Origin: Bacillus sonorensis NBRC 101234 = KCTC 13918
Lineage (GTDB): Bacteria; Bacillota; Bacilli; Bacillales; Bacillaceae
DNA: 64,000 bases
Assembly (NCBI RefSeq): GCF_001592005.1
Contig: NZ_BCVZ01000002.1
Coordinates: 62,001-126,000, forward strand
Direction of reading: 5' to 3'
This document shows positions 51,474-62,398 of the stretch, one piece after another. The translations under genes and the position numbers were made by a program. The notes beneath the pieces were generated by a model that saw nothing but the letters and a program-made list of their open reading frames with translations, was not told the origin of the DNA and did no database searches. How positions within the stretch are numbered: position 1 is the stretch's first letter; each line of letters begins with the position of its first letter.

Positions 51474-52574
51474 CTAGTATCTAGAATATCTGCTGACATT
51501 CAGCAGAACACCGACCGCCATCAGCATCAGGGTGAGTGACGATCCCCCGTAGCTCAAGAACGGCAGGGTAATGCCTGTCACAGGAATCAATCCGGTCACA
51601 ACTCCAATATTGATCATCACCTGAATCGCGATCATGGAGATGACGCCGACAGCGACAAAGCTGCCGTATAAATCAGGCGCGCCCAATGCGATTCTGATGC
51701 CTCTCCATAAAAGAATGCTGAAGAGCAATAAAATCAGCGATCCTCCGATAAATCCGAGTTCTTCCGAAAGAATAGCAAAAATAAAGTCCGTCTGCGGCTC
51801 AGGAAGATAAAAGAATTTTTGTCTGCTTTGGCCGAGTCCGAGGCCAAAAAGTCCCCCTGGACCGACCGCATAAAGCGACTGAATGATTTGAAAGCCGCTC
51901 CCTAAAGGATCTTCCCAAGGATTTAAGTAAGAGGTGATCCTTTTAATCCGGTACGGAGCCGACAGGACAAGAGCGGCAAATCCGCTGAGGCCGATCAGGC
52001 CGAGAAACACAAAATGCGAAATTCTCGCCCCGGCCACAAAGATCATAATGATGCATGTGCCGACCATAACCGTTCCTGTCCCAAGGTCCGGCTGCATCAT
52101 GATGATGAAAAAAGCGGAAAAGACGATGCCGAGCGCCGGCACAAAGCCCTTCCTGAACGATGTGATGTTTTTCTGCCTTTCAGATAGAAACTTGGCTAAA
52201 AATGCGATCATCGCAAGCTTCATGAATTCGGACGGCTGGATGCTGAATGCGCCGACGCCGATCCAGCTCCGCGATCCGTTCCGTTCCATGCCGATTCCCG
52301 GAATCAGAACGATGACAAGCAGGAAGAAACAGACGATGATCAGCACCTTCGCCCAAGTCCTCCATGTCCAATAGTCGACGTTCATGATGAAAAACATGGC
52401 GATGACCCCGATGCCGGCAAACAACAGCTGCCGTTTGGCAAAGAAAAAGGAATCGTCATATTTGTATGTCGCCCATACCGCACTGGCGCTGTATACCATG
52501 ATGAGCCCGATTGTTAACAATAATAACGTAATGATAACCAGTAAAAAATCCGGTGACGTTTTTTTCGTTTGCAA
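51474..52574 (-). CDS. spoVE: SpoVE, SEDS-family peptidoglycan polymerase for spore cortex
   Basis: This is a FtsW/RodA/SpoVE glycosyltransferase that works with SpoVD in cortex synthesis. It has 366 residues from TTG 52574 (GGGGTG 7 bp upstream), which is the B. subtilis length; an upstream TTG at 52589 would add five unrelated residues. About ten transmembrane helices are visible. SEDS motifs include FSIQPSEFMKLAMI near 105, PDLGTGTVMVGTC near 160 and a conserved LPFLSYGGSSLTLML near 333. The ribosome site is buried in a hairpin (see 52583-52607). Confidence 0.95.
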   Translation of the reverse strand: MQTKKTSPDFLLVIITLLLLTIGLIMVYSASAVWATYKYDDSFFFAKRQLLFAGIGVIAMFFIMNVDYWTWRTWAKVLIIVCFFLLVIVLIPGIGMERNGSRSWIGVGAFSIQPSEFMKLAMIAFLAKFLSERQKNITSFRKGFVPALGIVFSAFFIIMMQPDLGTGTVMVGTCIIMIFVAGARISHFVFLGLIGLSGFAALVLSAPYRIKRITSYLNPWEDPLGSGFQIIQSLYAVGPGGLFGLGLGQSRQKFFYLPEPQTDFIFAILSEELGFIGGSLILLLFSILLWRGIRIALGAPDLYGSFVAVGVISMIAIQVMINIGVVTGLIPVTGITLPFLSYGGSSLTLMLMAVGVLLNVSRYSRY

Positions 52575-52582
52575 AGCCGAAC

Positions 52583-52607
52583 ACCCCAAGCTTCATTTCT
52601 TTGGGGC
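52583..52607 (-). promoter_or_regulatory. Hairpin sequestering the spoVE ribosome-binding site
   Basis: On the minus strand GCCCCAA (52601-52607) pairs with UUGGGGU (52583-52589), seven pairs with one G-U. The right arm contains the GGGGUG that serves the TTG start of spoVE. No U-tract follows, so it looks like a translation-level element rather than a terminator. Confidence 0.5.
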
Positions 52608-52630
52608 TAAGACCGTTGAAGACAAGCCCC

Positions 52631-53986
52631 TTATTTAAGCATATGCACGGCGTTTACAAACATGTCACCACGTTCTTCAAATGTTTTGTACTGATCCCAG
52701 CTTGCGCATGCCGGTGACAGAAGAATGACATCTCCTTCATCTGACAGGCTGAACGCCGCAAATGCTGCTTGTTCAACATTATCGACATGTTTCACCTGTT
52801 GTATTCCCATTTCTTCAGCGAGCTTCTCGAACTTCGGAGCTGTTTCGCCAAATGTGATGATCGCTTTGACAAAGGACATATGCGGCTTTAATTCATCGAA
52901 TTCATTTCCGCGGTCAAGCCCCCCGGCGAGCAGGATCACCGGCTTTTGAAAGGAAGAGAGCGCCTTTTTTGTCGCCAGGATGTTTGTCGCTTTGCTGTCA
53001 TTATAAAACAATCTGTTTTTGATCGTCGCCACATATTGCATTCTGTGCTTGACCCCTGTAAAGGTCGTCAGCACCTGGCGGACGGCTTGATCAGAAACTC
53101 CCGCCGTCTTGACGATGCAAAGCGCGGCCAATATATTTTCCAGATTATGCTCACCAGGCAGCACGACGTCTTTCAGCGGCATCACCTGCTGATCATTGAA
53201 CATGATCATGCCGTCTTTGACGCAGGCTCCGCGCTCCAGCACCTGGCGGACAGAGAAGCAGACCTTTTCCGCTTTTGAACACTCGGCGAGCCGGACGACG
53301 GTCTCATCATCCAAATTGACAACGGCAACGTCTGTTTCCGCTTGATTTCGGTATATTTGCTGCTTGGCAAGCTCGTAATTCTCGCGCGAATGGTGATAAT
53401 CAAGATGGGCGTCAAATACGTTTAATAATAACCCGATTTTGGGCCTGAACCGATAGGTCCCCATCAGCTGAAAGGATGAAAGCTCTGTGACGATCCATTC
53501 ATCCCCTTTCGCCAGGTTGGCCACTTCGCTTGCCGCCGTTCCGATATTTCCCGCAACCAGCGCTTTTTTTGAATCGGCTTTCAGCATTTCATAAACAAGC
53601 GTTGTTGTTGTCGTCTTGCCGTTGGAGCCCGTAATGCCGATAAACGGCGCATCTGTCAGATGGTAGGCAAGCTCTACCTCCGTCCAGACGGGGATGTTCC
53701 TTTTCAGCGCTTCTTCGACCATCACATTTTCATAGCGGATACCCGGATTTTTGATCAGAATGTCGATGGAATGGAGGTCGAACAGCTCTGTCGGGTGGGA
53801 GCCGCAGATGATTTCAACCCCTTTTCCGGCGAGAATTTGCGCCGGCTCGTTTTCTTCAAAAGGCTTTTGATCGTTCACCACGACGTGAACGCCTTTTTCA
53901 TGCAGGATCGAAGCAGCCGCATATCCGCTTTTTGCCAGTCCTAATACAAGGACGTTTTGATTTTGTAATCGATCTTGAGTATCCAC
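52631..53986 (-). CDS. murD: MurD, UDP-MurNAc-L-alanine:D-glutamate ligase
   Basis: It adds D-Glu to UDP-MurNAc-L-Ala with ATP. It has 451 residues. An N-terminal Rossmann-like UDP-binding domain ([14 protein letters not shown] at about 14-27) is followed by the Mur ligase ATP site [15 protein letters not shown] near 115, the DAHLDYHHS segment near 190, the NDSKATN loop near 315 and [15 protein letters not shown] near 345. The start is GTG 53986 immediately after the mraY stop codon, so the two are coupled. Confidence 0.97.
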   Translation of the reverse strand: MDTQDRLQNQNVLVLGLAKSGYAAASILHEKGVHVVVNDQKPFEENEPAQILAGKGVEIICGSHPTELFDLHSIDILIKNPGIRYENVMVEEALKRNIPVWTEVELAYHLTDAPFIGITGSNGKTTTTTLVYEMLKADSKKALVAGNIGTAASEVANLAKGDEWIVTELSSFQLMGTYRFRPKIGLLLNVFDAHLDYHHSRENYELAKQQIYRNQAETDVAVVNLDDETVVRLAECSKAEKVCFSVRQVLERGACVKDGMIMFNDQQVMPLKDVVLPGEHNLENILAALCIVKTAGVSDQAVRQVLTTFTGVKHRMQYVATIKNRLFYNDSKATNILATKKALSSFQKPVILLAGGLDRGNEFDELKPHMSFVKAIITFGETAPKFEKLAEEMGIQQVKHVDNVEQAAFAAFSLSDEGDVILLSPACASWDQYKTFEERGDMFVNAVHMLK

Positions 53987-54961
53987 TTATAACCACACCT
54001 CGATGTAAATTCCTAAGACGGCAAGCAGAAGACCCGCTGTCCAAAATGTAACGACAACTCTCCACTCCGACCAGCCCACAAGCTCATAATGGTGATGAAG
54101 CGGGCTCATTTTAAAAATTCTTTTTCCTGTCGTTTTAAAAGAGATCACCTGCAAAATGACAGACAGGGTTTCAATGACGAATACGCCGCCGATGATGACC
54201 AGCAGGATCTCCAGTTTTGTTAAAATCGCAATCGTCACGATCGCGCCGCCGAGGGCAAGAGAGCCTGTATCTCCCATAAAGACCTTAGCGGGATGGGCGT
54301 TAAATACAAGGAATCCCAAAACAGCGCCGACAACGGCAACCGAGAAAATCGCGACATCGTATTGCGACTGGTTCCAGGCCAAAATCGCAAATGCTCCAAA
54401 CGCAATCGCAGCAGTACCCGACAAAAGCCCGTCAAGCCCGTCTGTCAGATTGACGGCGTTTGAGCCTCCGACAAGCATGAAGATGACAAGGATCAGATAA
54501 GCCCAGCCGAAATCAAACGAAATGTCAGTGCCCGGAATCCGGATGTAAGTCGGCAATCCCTGTGCATAGTAGACCGCGTAAAACACGACAGCAATGACAA
54601 TTTGTCCGATCAGCTTCTGCTTTGATGTAAGACCAAGGTTCCGCTTCATGACAACCTTTATATAATCATCCAAAAAGCCGAGCAGACCGTATCCAACCGT
54701 AACAAACAGCAGCAGAAACATATTCATGCTGGCTTCGGAAAATTTGAATGTCATTACGACCGTTGTGACGATAATCGATAAAATGATCATCACACCGCCC
54801 ATTGTCGGTGTGCCCGATTTTTTTTGGTGGGACTTCGGCCCTTCCTCACGGATGCTTTGGCCGAATTTCAGCCTTCTTAAAAACGGGATGAATATCGGAG
54901 ATAAAAGAACGCTGATTAAAAAGCCCAATAAGATGGTAAACAATATGACTTGTTCAAGCAT
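53987..54961 (-). CDS. mraY: MraY, phospho-MurNAc-pentapeptide translocase
   Basis: It attaches phospho-MurNAc-pentapeptide to undecaprenyl phosphate, forming lipid I. It has 324 residues from ATG 54961, the B. subtilis length (GGAAGGGG 9 bp upstream; the ATG three codons earlier touches that site). About ten transmembrane helices are visible. Motifs are [11 protein letters not shown] near 46-56, [13 protein letters not shown] near 92 (DDD-like acidic pair), [12 protein letters not shown] near 170, and [14 protein letters not shown] near 228, plus MSPLHHHYE near 286. Confidence 0.97.
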   Translation of the reverse strand: MLEQVILFTILLGFLISVLLSPIFIPFLRRLKFGQSIREEGPKSHQKKSGTPTMGGVMIILSIIVTTVVMTFKFSEASMNMFLLLFVTVGYGLLGFLDDYIKVVMKRNLGLTSKQKLIGQIVIAVVFYAVYYAQGLPTYIRIPGTDISFDFGWAYLILVIFMLVGGSNAVNLTDGLDGLLSGTAAIAFGAFAILAWNQSQYDVAIFSVAVVGAVLGFLVFNAHPAKVFMGDTGSLALGGAIVTIAILTKLEILLVIIGGVFVIETLSVILQVISFKTTGKRIFKMSPLHHHYELVGWSEWRVVVTFWTAGLLLAVLGIYIEVWL

Positions 54962-55058
54962 GGTTCTCATCCCCTTCCCGCATGTTTAAGAAGCAGCATA
55001 CGCATTTATCATATTCACTGTTTTTTCTCATATGTTGATTTATTTTGAACGCATCCAT
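54954..55058 (-). CDS. Possible 34-codon reading frame overlapping the mraY start
   Basis: A frame from ATG 55058 encodes a cysteine-containing 34-residue peptide (begins [20 protein letters not shown] near the end) and stops inside the mraY start region. GAGGAAAG lies about 16 nt upstream, which is far for a ribosome site. I do not recognise it. It may be chance in the 133-bp murE-mraY spacer, or a short coupling frame. Confidence 0.2.
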   Translation of the reverse strand: MDAFKINQHMRKNSEYDKCVCCFLNMREGDENHA

Positions 55059-55094
55059 CACTTTAACAACTCTTTCCTCTATTTCTTTTTCAGT

Positions 55095-56561
55095 TTATTT
55101 CAATTCAAGAATGGCTCTTCTCGCCACTTCGGCATCATCAAAATCAAAGGTTTGTCCGCCGATCTGCTGATAGGTTTCATGGCCCTTTCCGGCGATGAGG
55201 ACGACATCGCCTTTTTTGGCGTTGGCGATGGCGAAAAAGATCGCCTGTTCGCGATTGACGATGCTGTGGTAATACGACCCTTTTACGCCTTCTTCCATGT
55301 CATGCAGAATGGCGAGCGGGTCCTCGCTTCTCGGATTATCGGCCGTAAAGATCGGTTCATCCGCCAATTCGGCGGCGATCTTCGCCATTTTCGGGCGCTT
55401 AGTCTTATCGCGGTCGCCCCCGCAGCCGACGACGACAAACAGTTTTCCTTCTGTCAGGCCTCTGCACGTGTTCAGGACATTTTCAAGGCTGTCCGGTGTG
55501 TGGGCGTAGTCGACGATCACCGGAAAATCCTGTCCGGCATCAACCAGCTCAAATCTTCCCCTGACGCCTTGCAGTCCTTTAATCGCTTCGACAATCACGT
55601 CAAACGGTATGTCTGCAGCAAAGCCGATCGCCGCCGCTGTCAGCACGTTATATACATTAAACCGGCCGACGAGCGGAATCGTCACCCGTTCCGTTCCCTT
55701 TGGCGTCACAAGATCAAAGGTTGTCCCTTTCGGAGCCATCTCGATATGTTTCGCCATAATATCGGCGGAGTTGGAAATTCCGTATGTCAGCAGATGGGCT
55801 GACGTCACCTGGGCAAAATATTCGGAAGCGGGGTCATCGGCATTTAAAACGGCCCACTTCGGATTTTCGTGGTTAAAAGCACCGCCGAGCTGGGAGAAAA
55901 GAAGGCTTTTCGCATGCTTATACTCTTCCATTGTCTGATGATAGTCGAGGTGATCCTGCGTCAGATTGGTAAACGCGGCGATATCGTAATCACAGCCGTG
56001 TACCCGGCCCATATGAAGAGCGTGTGAAGAAACTTCCATGATGGCTGTATCCACGTTTTGGTCAACCATTTTTTTGAATGTTTTTTGAAGAGTGACGCTT
56101 TCAGGCGTCGTATTTTTCACGTCAAATATCTCATTATTGATTTTCATATACATCGTGCCGATCAGGCCCGTCCGGCTTCCCGCTTTTCTGAAAATCTCTT
56201 CGGCCATGTGGGACGTCGATGTTTTCCCGTTTGTACCGGTGATGCCGACAAGCTTGAGCTGCTTGGTCGGCTGGCCGTAAAAGGCATCAGATAAAACAGC
56301 AAGCGCTCTCTTCGTATGGCGGACGATGATTACGGGAACATCCGCGTCGACTTCCCTTTCGGCCACGATCGCCGCCGCTCCTCTCTCAGCAGCCTGCCGG
56401 GCATATTCGTGCCCGTCGACCGTGTATCCTTTTATACAAACAAAAAGACTCCCTGTTTTGACTTCCCTGGAGTCCATCTCAATTGAAGTAATGTCAGGGT
56501 CTTCTTGGCCGTTATAGGAAGGTTCGTTTTTTAAATATGTAAGAAGCTTTGTCAATTTCAT
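55095..56561 (-). CDS. murE: MurE, UDP-MurNAc-tripeptide synthetase
   Basis: It adds the third amino acid, meso-diaminopimelate in Bacillus, to UDP-MurNAc-L-Ala-D-Glu. It has 488 residues. The ATP loop [17 protein letters not shown] is at about 109-125, [16 protein letters not shown] near 203 carries the carbamylated-Lys region in [10 protein letters not shown], and the specificity motif DNPRSEDP near 405 (DNPR is the mDAP-type sequence) is followed by GKGHETYQ near 460. So the stem peptide is of the mDAP type. ATG 56561 has GAGAGG upstream. Confidence 0.97.
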   Translation of the reverse strand: MKLTKLLTYLKNEPSYNGQEDPDITSIEMDSREVKTGSLFVCIKGYTVDGHEYARQAAERGAAAIVAEREVDADVPVIIVRHTKRALAVLSDAFYGQPTKQLKLVGITGTNGKTSTSHMAEEIFRKAGSRTGLIGTMYMKINNEIFDVKNTTPESVTLQKTFKKMVDQNVDTAIMEVSSHALHMGRVHGCDYDIAAFTNLTQDHLDYHQTMEEYKHAKSLLFSQLGGAFNHENPKWAVLNADDPASEYFAQVTSAHLLTYGISNSADIMAKHIEMAPKGTTFDLVTPKGTERVTIPLVGRFNVYNVLTAAAIGFAADIPFDVIVEAIKGLQGVRGRFELVDAGQDFPVIVDYAHTPDSLENVLNTCRGLTEGKLFVVVGCGGDRDKTKRPKMAKIAAELADEPIFTADNPRSEDPLAILHDMEEGVKGSYYHSIVNREQAIFFAIANAKKGDVVLIAGKGHETYQQIGGQTFDFDDAEVARRAILELK

Positions 56562-56721
56562 CGTATCAAACCTCTCGAGTTCTATTCGTTCTAAATCAGT
56601 ATCCTGTGATTTCGGTTCGTTGCTGCACGGACTTCATGCAGGCATACAGTTCATATTTTAGCGTAAAAAAGAGGAGACATCCAGCTAATCCTGCAAAATC
56701 TATATATTTTTTAATATGGGA

Positions 56722-56757
56722 AAAACGGGCAACCGGTTGAGAGCCGGCTGCCGTTTT
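56722..56757 (-). terminator. Terminator of spoVD
   Basis: CGGCAGCCGGC and CCGGUUGCCCG pair on the minus strand and are followed by UUUUUCCC. The spacer to murE (56562-56721) also contains TAAAAT near 56659-56664, a possible murE -10 without a good -35. Confidence 0.8.
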
Positions 56758-56771
56758 CGCCTATCATCATA

Positions 56772-58706
56772 TCAGTCTTGATCGTCTAGATATATGCGGA
56801 TCGTTGAACCTTCTTTTACCTTCTCACCCGGTTTTGGAGATTGCTGAACGACGACGTCCCCTTCTCCCGATGCTTTCAGGTTGAGGTTGATGAGCAAAGG
56901 CTCAAGCTCTGTCACAGACAGCCCTATAAGGTTCGGGACTTCCACCAATTTTTTGTCCAGCCACTGGTATTTGCGTTCGATTTGATTTTTCCGCTTTTCA
57001 ATCCCGAGCTGCGGGAGGCTGTCTCTCATAATATTGCCGACGATCGGAGCCGCTACAGTCCCCCCGAATTGAATCGTCCCTTTCGGGTTATCGACGGCGA
57101 CGTAAACGACGATGCTTGGATCGTCAGAAGGCGCCGTGCCGATAAATGAAACGATATGGTTGTTTTTTAAGTATTTTCCGTCCTTTACTTTTTGCGCCGT
57201 CCCCGTTTTTCCGCCTACACGATAGCCGTCGACATACGCGTTCCGCCCCGTCCCTTGGGCGACGACGCTCTCAAGCGCATAGCGGATTTGCTTGGATGTT
57301 TCTTCAGAAATCACTTTCTTTTTAGGCAACGGCGTCTGTTGTTTGACGGTTTGTTTTGTGACCGGATCGATCCATTCTTTGGCGATATAAGGCGTGTACA
57401 AGGTTCCTCCATTCACCGCTGCCGAGACGGCCGCCACCTGTTGAATCGGCGTGACCGATACCCCCTGTCCGAATGCGGTTGTCGCCTGTTCAACAGGGCC
57501 CACGCGGTCAAGCGGGAATAAAATGCCTGTTCCTTCTCCCTGAAGGTCGATTCCGGTTTTTTTGCCAAATCCGAAATCTTTAATATAGCTGAACAGCTTT
57601 TCCTTGCCGAGCCGCTGGCCGAGCTCGACAAAGCCGGGGTTGCAGGAATTTTGGACGACTTCCAGAAAAGACTGTGAGCCGTGTCCGCCCCGCTTCCAGC
57701 ATTTCAGCCGGGCTCCGTCGACCTCAACTGACCCTTTATCATAGAAATGGTCTTTTTGCAGATTGACTTTCTGTTCTTCCAAAGCCGCCGCAAGCGTAAT
57801 AATCTTGAATGTCGATCCGGGCTCGTATGTGCTCCATACAGGCAAATTACGGTTATAGATTTTGGGATCGATTGATTTATAGTTAGCCGGATCAAAATCA
57901 GGCCTGCTCACCATCGCCAGAATCTCTCCGTTCTTCGGGTTCATCGCCACGCCGACCATCCCGTCCGGATTGTACTTGGCTTCCGCGATATCAAACTCCC
58001 GCTCCATGATCGTCTGCACCTTTGTATCGATCGTCAGCTTCATATCAAGGCCGTCTTTCGGAGGGGTATAGTCATCGGCTTCCCCCGGCATCCGCTTTCC
58101 CTTTGCATCAGAGTAAAACTTCACATAGCCTTTTTCGCCTTTCAGCTCCTTATCATAAAAAGCTTCAAGTCCAAGAAGACCCTGGTTGTCAATCCCCGCA
58201 AAGCCCAGGACATGGGACAGATAGCTGCCGAACGGATAGTGGCGAATGCTGTCCTCCGCGATATAGACGCCTTTTAAATTCAAATCCCTGACTTCTTTTG
58301 CTTTCTCATGGGAAATTTTCCGTCCCTCCGGATTGATTCTTTCAATCGATGTTTTTTTCGTGACGTGTTTGTAGGCTTTTTCTTCCGACATATTTAAAAC
58401 ATTGGCCAACAGCTTGCTCGTTTTGATGGGGTTTTCGACCTGCTTCGGAACGACCAAAACCGACGGCGCGCTTTGATTCGTCGCAAGCTTGACCCCATTT
58501 CGGTCAAGAATCTCCCCTCTTTCCGGTTCAAAGGGAAGGTTCCGGCTCCACGAGTCCTTTGCCAGGGACGTCAGCTTATCCCCCAGCACAAACTGGACAT
58601 ATCCGAGTCTTGTATCGATAATCAAAAAGATGACCACGCCAAAAACCAGAACGAATAATAAACGTTTTCTGACTGTCACATTAGAAACGCGCAAGAGACC
58701 GTTCAC
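56772..58706 (-). CDS. spoVD: SpoVD, sporulation-specific class B penicillin-binding protein
   Basis: This membrane-anchored transpeptidase makes spore cortex with SpoVE. It has 644 residues. A short cytoplasmic N-terminus and a transmembrane helix (RLLFVLVFGVVIFLIID, about 15-31) precede a dimerisation/pedestal domain (about 60-230) and a transpeptidase domain with SxxK in EPGSTFKIITL near 297, SxN-type VQNSCNPGF near 350 and KTG in VGGKTGTAQK near 495. One PASTA domain (about 583-640) ends in IYLDDQD. It follows pbpB, of which it is a paralogue. Confidence 0.96.
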   Translation of the reverse strand: MNGLLRVSNVTVRKRLLFVLVFGVVIFLIIDTRLGYVQFVLGDKLTSLAKDSWSRNLPFEPERGEILDRNGVKLATNQSAPSVLVVPKQVENPIKTSKLLANVLNMSEEKAYKHVTKKTSIERINPEGRKISHEKAKEVRDLNLKGVYIAEDSIRHYPFGSYLSHVLGFAGIDNQGLLGLEAFYDKELKGEKGYVKFYSDAKGKRMPGEADDYTPPKDGLDMKLTIDTKVQTIMEREFDIAEAKYNPDGMVGVAMNPKNGEILAMVSRPDFDPANYKSIDPKIYNRNLPVWSTYEPGSTFKIITLAAALEEQKVNLQKDHFYDKGSVEVDGARLKCWKRGGHGSQSFLEVVQNSCNPGFVELGQRLGKEKLFSYIKDFGFGKKTGIDLQGEGTGILFPLDRVGPVEQATTAFGQGVSVTPIQQVAAVSAAVNGGTLYTPYIAKEWIDPVTKQTVKQQTPLPKKKVISEETSKQIRYALESVVAQGTGRNAYVDGYRVGGKTGTAQKVKDGKYLKNNHIVSFIGTAPSDDPSIVVYVAVDNPKGTIQFGGTVAAPIVGNIMRDSLPQLGIEKRKNQIERKYQWLDKKLVEVPNLIGLSVTELEPLLINLNLKASGEGDVVVQQSPKPGEKVKEGSTIRIYLDDQD

Positions 58707-58726
58707 TCCTTATATGGGCTTGTTTC

Positions 58727-58734
58727 AGTTTATG
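58727..58734 (-). promoter_or_regulatory. Candidate sigma-E -10 of spoVD
   Basis: CATAAACT on the minus strand resembles the sigma-E -10 consensus CATACAMT; TTCTATC lies about 14-15 bp upstream as a weak -35. B. subtilis spoVD is sigma-E dependent, so the position is plausible. Confidence 0.45.
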
Positions 58735-58807
58735 CCCCGGAGCTGTTTGATAGAACGGCCGTGTAATCTCTAATTTCGGGCAAGCATCAGAGGCGCAAGG
58801 CAATATA

Positions 58808-58837
58808 GAAGGCCATCGACTTTTGCCGACAGCCTTC
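58808..58837 (-). terminator. Hairpin between pbpB and spoVD
   Basis: GAAGGCUGUCGGC and GUCGAUGGCCUUC pair over 13 bp (three G-U pairs) around AAAA, about 10 bp after the pbpB stop; UAUAUU follows on the minus strand. It separates vegetative pbpB from sporulation spoVD transcription, at least in part. Confidence 0.65.
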
Positions 58838-58846
58838 CGATCTGTT

Positions 58847-60997
58847 TTAAGAGTTTTTCAATTTGACTTTTATCACCGTATTGGTTTTTACCTTCTTGCC
58901 TTTCTTTACGCTTTGGCTTGTCACATAGCCCTCTCCGTTCGTTTCAATGTGAATGCCCGCCATCGAACCGAATCGGAGGACATCGCGCTTCGACCAGCCT
59001 GTCATATCTGGCATCGCAATGTTTCCGTCTGTCTTCAGAAAGACCCGCTCATTCGGCAGCACGGCTTCGCCTGCTTTCGGATACTGGTCTTTCACGGCCA
59101 TTCCGTCGCCGATCGTGACCGGATCGAGGCCTTCTTCTTTTGCCTCTTTCACCGCAGACTCTGTGCGTTTGTCTGTCATATCAGGCATTGTCATTTGCTC
59201 GTCCTGCTCTTTTCCGTCGTCCTTCTTGCTGCTGGACGGCGTAATATTTAAATAGTGAAGACTGTTTTTCATGACTGGATTGAAGATCTTTGACACAGGT
59301 TCAGACCCTGTTTCTGTATCCTTCAGCTTCGGCTGCTGGACAGCGACATAGACCAAAAGCTCGGGGTCGTTCTTCGGCGCCATTCCCATGAAGGAGAACA
59401 CATAGTTTTCCCGGCCGGTTAAATACTTGCCGTCAGGACCGGCAATTTGCGCCGTTCCCGTTTTTCCGGCGACATCGAATCCTTCGATTTGATACGGCCG
59501 TCCCGTTCCTTTTTTGGAAGTGACGACGTTTCCAAGCAGGTCGCGCACTTCTTTTGCCGTTTTTGCAGAAATCGGCTGGCCGACTTTTTTTGGTTTGTTT
59601 TGTAAGACCGTTTTATTGCTGTCCGGATCGACGACATGATCGATTACATACGGCTTCATCATCTTTCCGTTGTTGGCAACCGCCGTGGCGGCCTGAAGCT
59701 GCTGGATCGGGGTAACGGCCGATGCCTGTCCGTACGCGGTTGATACTTTGTCGCGCTGATATTCGAAATTGATTTTACTCGATGCTTCCCCAGGCAAGTC
59801 AATGCCTGTTTTATCATAGAAGTGGAACTTTCTTAAATACTGGTTAAAGCGGTCTGTTCCAAGCTTCTCATTGGCTAGGATGGCAAAGGCGACGTTTGAG
59901 GAGCGTTCAACACCTTCATTAAATGTGATCGGCCCCCAGCCGTTGCCGTTGTTGTGGTCTTTAATCGGTTTATCTTTTTTGGAAACCGAGTATGTCCCAG
60001 ACTTGTAAGATTCTCCGCCGTTGTAGACGCCTTCTTCGATCGCGGCCGCCAGGGTGAAGATTTTCATCGTTGAACCCGGCTCAAAGCTGTAGGAGATCAG
60101 GTCATTGTAATAGTTGGTGACATCGCGCTTATTCGGATCAAAGCTCGGTCTTTGCCCCATGGCAAGCACTTTGCCCGTTTTCGGATCGACGACCGCCGCC
60201 ATGATTTTTTTCGGCTGATACTCCTTTTGAACCGTCGTCATGCTGTCTTCCAAAAAGGCTTGAATCTTCTGGTCGATCGTCAAATATACATTGTCGCCGT
60301 TATCGGGCGCTTTCACCTTCTCCCCGCTGTTTGGCAGCCGCCACCCCGTCCTGTCGGTGTCATATGACATGTATCCATCCGTTTCTTTCAAATAGCTGTT
60401 CAACGTTTTTTCAAGGCCCATCATGCCTTGCATTTCCTTCGTTTTTTCGTTGATCTGCGAATAGCCGATCAGGTTTGAGGCGAAGATTCCGTTCGGATAA
60501 TACCGTTTTGTATCGCGGATAAAGGCGATGCCCGGGAGGTTGAGCTTTTCGATTTTTTCTTTTTGGCTGTACGAAATATCGCGTCCGGCCGCACCAAACT
60601 CGACCTGAAACCCTTTTTTATTGAGAATGTCGAGCATTTCCCCCTCGTCCATGCCAAGAATCGGCGCGAGTTTTTTGGCCGTCTCTTCTTTATTGACGAC
60701 GTGCTGCGGGTGTTTCTTATCGACGGTCATATTTTTATCCAGAATCGCGACAACCTTGTAAGTCGAGGTGTCTTCTGCCAGAACCTTCCCGTTTTGGTCA
60801 AGAATCGATCCTCTGTGCGCTTCGATCGTCCGTTTTTTTTCATACTGCTCCTTCGCCTTGACGGCAAGGACTTCGCCGTTTACTTTGCCTGTCGCTTGAA
60901 TAAAGGCGAATCTTCCTAAAATGACAAAGAAAAAGAGGGCAAAACAAATACTGAGTATTGCCGCTCCTCTGTTCATGAATTTATTCTTTTTCGGCAT
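58847..60997 (-). CDS. pbpB: PbpB (PBP2B), essential divisome class B penicillin-binding protein
   Basis: This is the septal transpeptidase partner of FtsW. It has 716 residues. An N-terminal transmembrane helix ([21 protein letters not shown], about 12-32) is followed by a pedestal domain to about 250 and a transpeptidase domain with SxxK in [12 protein letters not shown] near 309, SxN in VERSSNVAF near 363 and KTG in [12 protein letters not shown] near 505. Two PASTA domains follow (about 597-655 and 657-716). ATG 60997 lies 6 bp after ftsL. Confidence 0.97.
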   Translation of the reverse strand: MPKKNKFMNRGAAILSICFALFFFVILGRFAFIQATGKVNGEVLAVKAKEQYEKKRTIEAHRGSILDQNGKVLAEDTSTYKVVAILDKNMTVDKKHPQHVVNKEETAKKLAPILGMDEGEMLDILNKKGFQVEFGAAGRDISYSQKEKIEKLNLPGIAFIRDTKRYYPNGIFASNLIGYSQINEKTKEMQGMMGLEKTLNSYLKETDGYMSYDTDRTGWRLPNSGEKVKAPDNGDNVYLTIDQKIQAFLEDSMTTVQKEYQPKKIMAAVVDPKTGKVLAMGQRPSFDPNKRDVTNYYNDLISYSFEPGSTMKIFTLAAAIEEGVYNGGESYKSGTYSVSKKDKPIKDHNNGNGWGPITFNEGVERSSNVAFAILANEKLGTDRFNQYLRKFHFYDKTGIDLPGEASSKINFEYQRDKVSTAYGQASAVTPIQQLQAATAVANNGKMMKPYVIDHVVDPDSNKTVLQNKPKKVGQPISAKTAKEVRDLLGNVVTSKKGTGRPYQIEGFDVAGKTGTAQIAGPDGKYLTGRENYVFSFMGMAPKNDPELLVYVAVQQPKLKDTETGSEPVSKIFNPVMKNSLHYLNITPSSSKKDDGKEQDEQMTMPDMTDKRTESAVKEAKEEGLDPVTIGDGMAVKDQYPKAGEAVLPNERVFLKTDGNIAMPDMTGWSKRDVLRFGSMAGIHIETNGEGYVTSQSVKKGKKVKTNTVIKVKLKNS

Positions 60998-61003
60998 TAT
61001 GCA

Positions 61004-61360
61004 TCATTCCTGTATGGTTTTCACTTTTTTATTCGTTAAATTAAGCCCTTTTTTCCGTGCGGTATCCATGATCCGCTCAGGTTCCTTCAGCTCATCTGCC
61101 GTCTTTTTGAGGTCATCAACTCTATTGCCTTCCGTTTCAACCTTTTTTTCGAGTTTTTGAATTTCAATATTGGTCTGATATGCGGCGAAAGCTCTTGAAA
61201 TCATAAAGAGCGAACCGCCGAGAACAGCCAGGGCGAACAGGACGATCAGTACCTTTTCCCCCAATGTAATCGATGCCCTTCTCCGGATGACAACGGATTT
61301 TTCCGGACTTTGCTGTGTCTGTCTTTGCTGTTTTTCCGCTTGATAAGCTAAATTGCTCAT
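61004..61360 (-). CDS. ftsL: FtsL, bitopic divisome protein
   Basis: It has 118 residues, the usual length. A Gln/Lys-rich cytoplasmic N-terminus, one transmembrane helix (VLIVLFALAVLGGSLFMI, about 43-60) and an extracytoplasmic coiled coil (IQKLEKKVETEGNRVDDLKK, about 75-94) are visible. It forms the FtsL-DivIC-DivIB complex and is unstable and rate-limiting in B. subtilis. It lies between rsmH and pbpB. Confidence 0.95.
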   Translation of the reverse strand: MSNLAYQAEKQQRQTQQSPEKSVVIRRRASITLGEKVLIVLFALAVLGGSLFMISRAFAAYQTNIEIQKLEKKVETEGNRVDDLKKTADELKEPERIMDTARKKGLNLTNKKVKTIQE

Positions 61361-61391
61361 AGACTGATGACCTCCTTTTTATTCGTACAGC

Positions 61392-62330
61392 TTATTCTCG
61401 TGCTTTTTCCGCGATGCGCAGCTTCGCTGACCGCGCGCGGTTATTGTTTTCAAGCTCCTCTTTTGAAGGAGTGATCGGTTTTTTATTCACCAATTTTAAT
61501 TTCGGTTCAAACTCCTTGGGGATCACCGGCAATCCATGAGGCAGTTCAGGAAGTGAAGACAATTCTTTGAACGTCGTTTTACAGATCCGGTCTTCCAGCG
61601 AGTGGAATGTGATGACCGAGACCCTACCGCCCGGCTTTACCACATCGACCGCCTGTAAAAGCGCTTCTTCAAATACTTTCAGCTCGTCATTTACCGCAAT
61701 CCGAATCGCCTGAAAAATCCGTTTGGCTGGATGGCCGCCGCTTCGTCTTGCAGGCGCGGGAATTGCTTCTTTTATGATATCGACAAGCTGCCCTGTCGTT
61801 TGAATAGCCGATTTCCCTCTTGCCTCTTCAATTTTCCTGGCAATCTGTTTGCTGAACTTTTCTTCGCCGTATTTGAAGAAAATCTTCACCAGATCCTCAT
61901 AGCGCCACTCATTGACGACCTCTTTCGCCGAGAGACCCGCCGATTGGTCCATCCGCATATCAAGCGGAGCATCATGATGGTAGCTGAATCCCCTTTCGGG
62001 CGTGTCCAGCTGAGGAGATGAGACGCCTAAATCAAATAAAACACCGTCCACCTGGATAATGCCGATTTCGTTTAGACGGTCTTTTAAATACCGAAAATTA
62101 CTTTTTATGAACGTTACTTGTCCTTCATAACCCGCCAGTTTTTCCTTTGCGTGGCGGAGTGCGGTTTCGTCCTGGTCAAAAGCGATTAATCTGCCGTCCT
62201 TTGACAGCTGTGAAAGCAAATATGCGCTGTGGCCCGCACCGCCTAATGTACAGTCTACATATGTACCGTCAGCTTTTACGTTTAAACCATCAACTGTTTC
62301 TTTTAATAGTACTGTTTTATGCTGAAACAT
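61392..62330 (-). CDS. rsmH: RsmH (MraW), 16S rRNA m4C1402 methyltransferase
   Basis: It methylates N4 of C1402 of 16S rRNA with SAM. It has 312 residues. Family blocks: [20 protein letters not shown] near 22, [12 protein letters not shown] near 48, [22 protein letters not shown] near 97, PLDMRMDQ near 123 and [11 protein letters not shown] near 215, ending with [17 protein letters not shown] 62330 follows AAAGGTGGG. Confidence 0.97.
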   Translation of the reverse strand: MFQHKTVLLKETVDGLNVKADGTYVDCTLGGAGHSAYLLSQLSKDGRLIAFDQDETALRHAKEKLAGYEGQVTFIKSNFRYLKDRLNEIGIIQVDGVLFDLGVSSPQLDTPERGFSYHHDAPLDMRMDQSAGLSAKEVVNEWRYEDLVKIFFKYGEEKFSKQIARKIEEARGKSAIQTTGQLVDIIKEAIPAPARRSGGHPAKRIFQAIRIAVNDELKVFEEALLQAVDVVKPGGRVSVITFHSLEDRICKTTFKELSSLPELPHGLPVIPKEFEPKLKLVNKKPITPSKEELENNNRARSAKLRIAEKARE

Positions 62331-62398
62331 GTTTTTAAAAGTCCCACCTTTTCTTCAAATGAACTGATTGCAGAAACGCTGTCTCGCGCAAAGATTCA

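Noticed and set aside
55032-55802. 256-codon open frame on the plus strand opposite murE
   Set aside because: It lies antisense to a clear murE gene, has no ribosome site and resembles no family; it is the shadow of the real codons.
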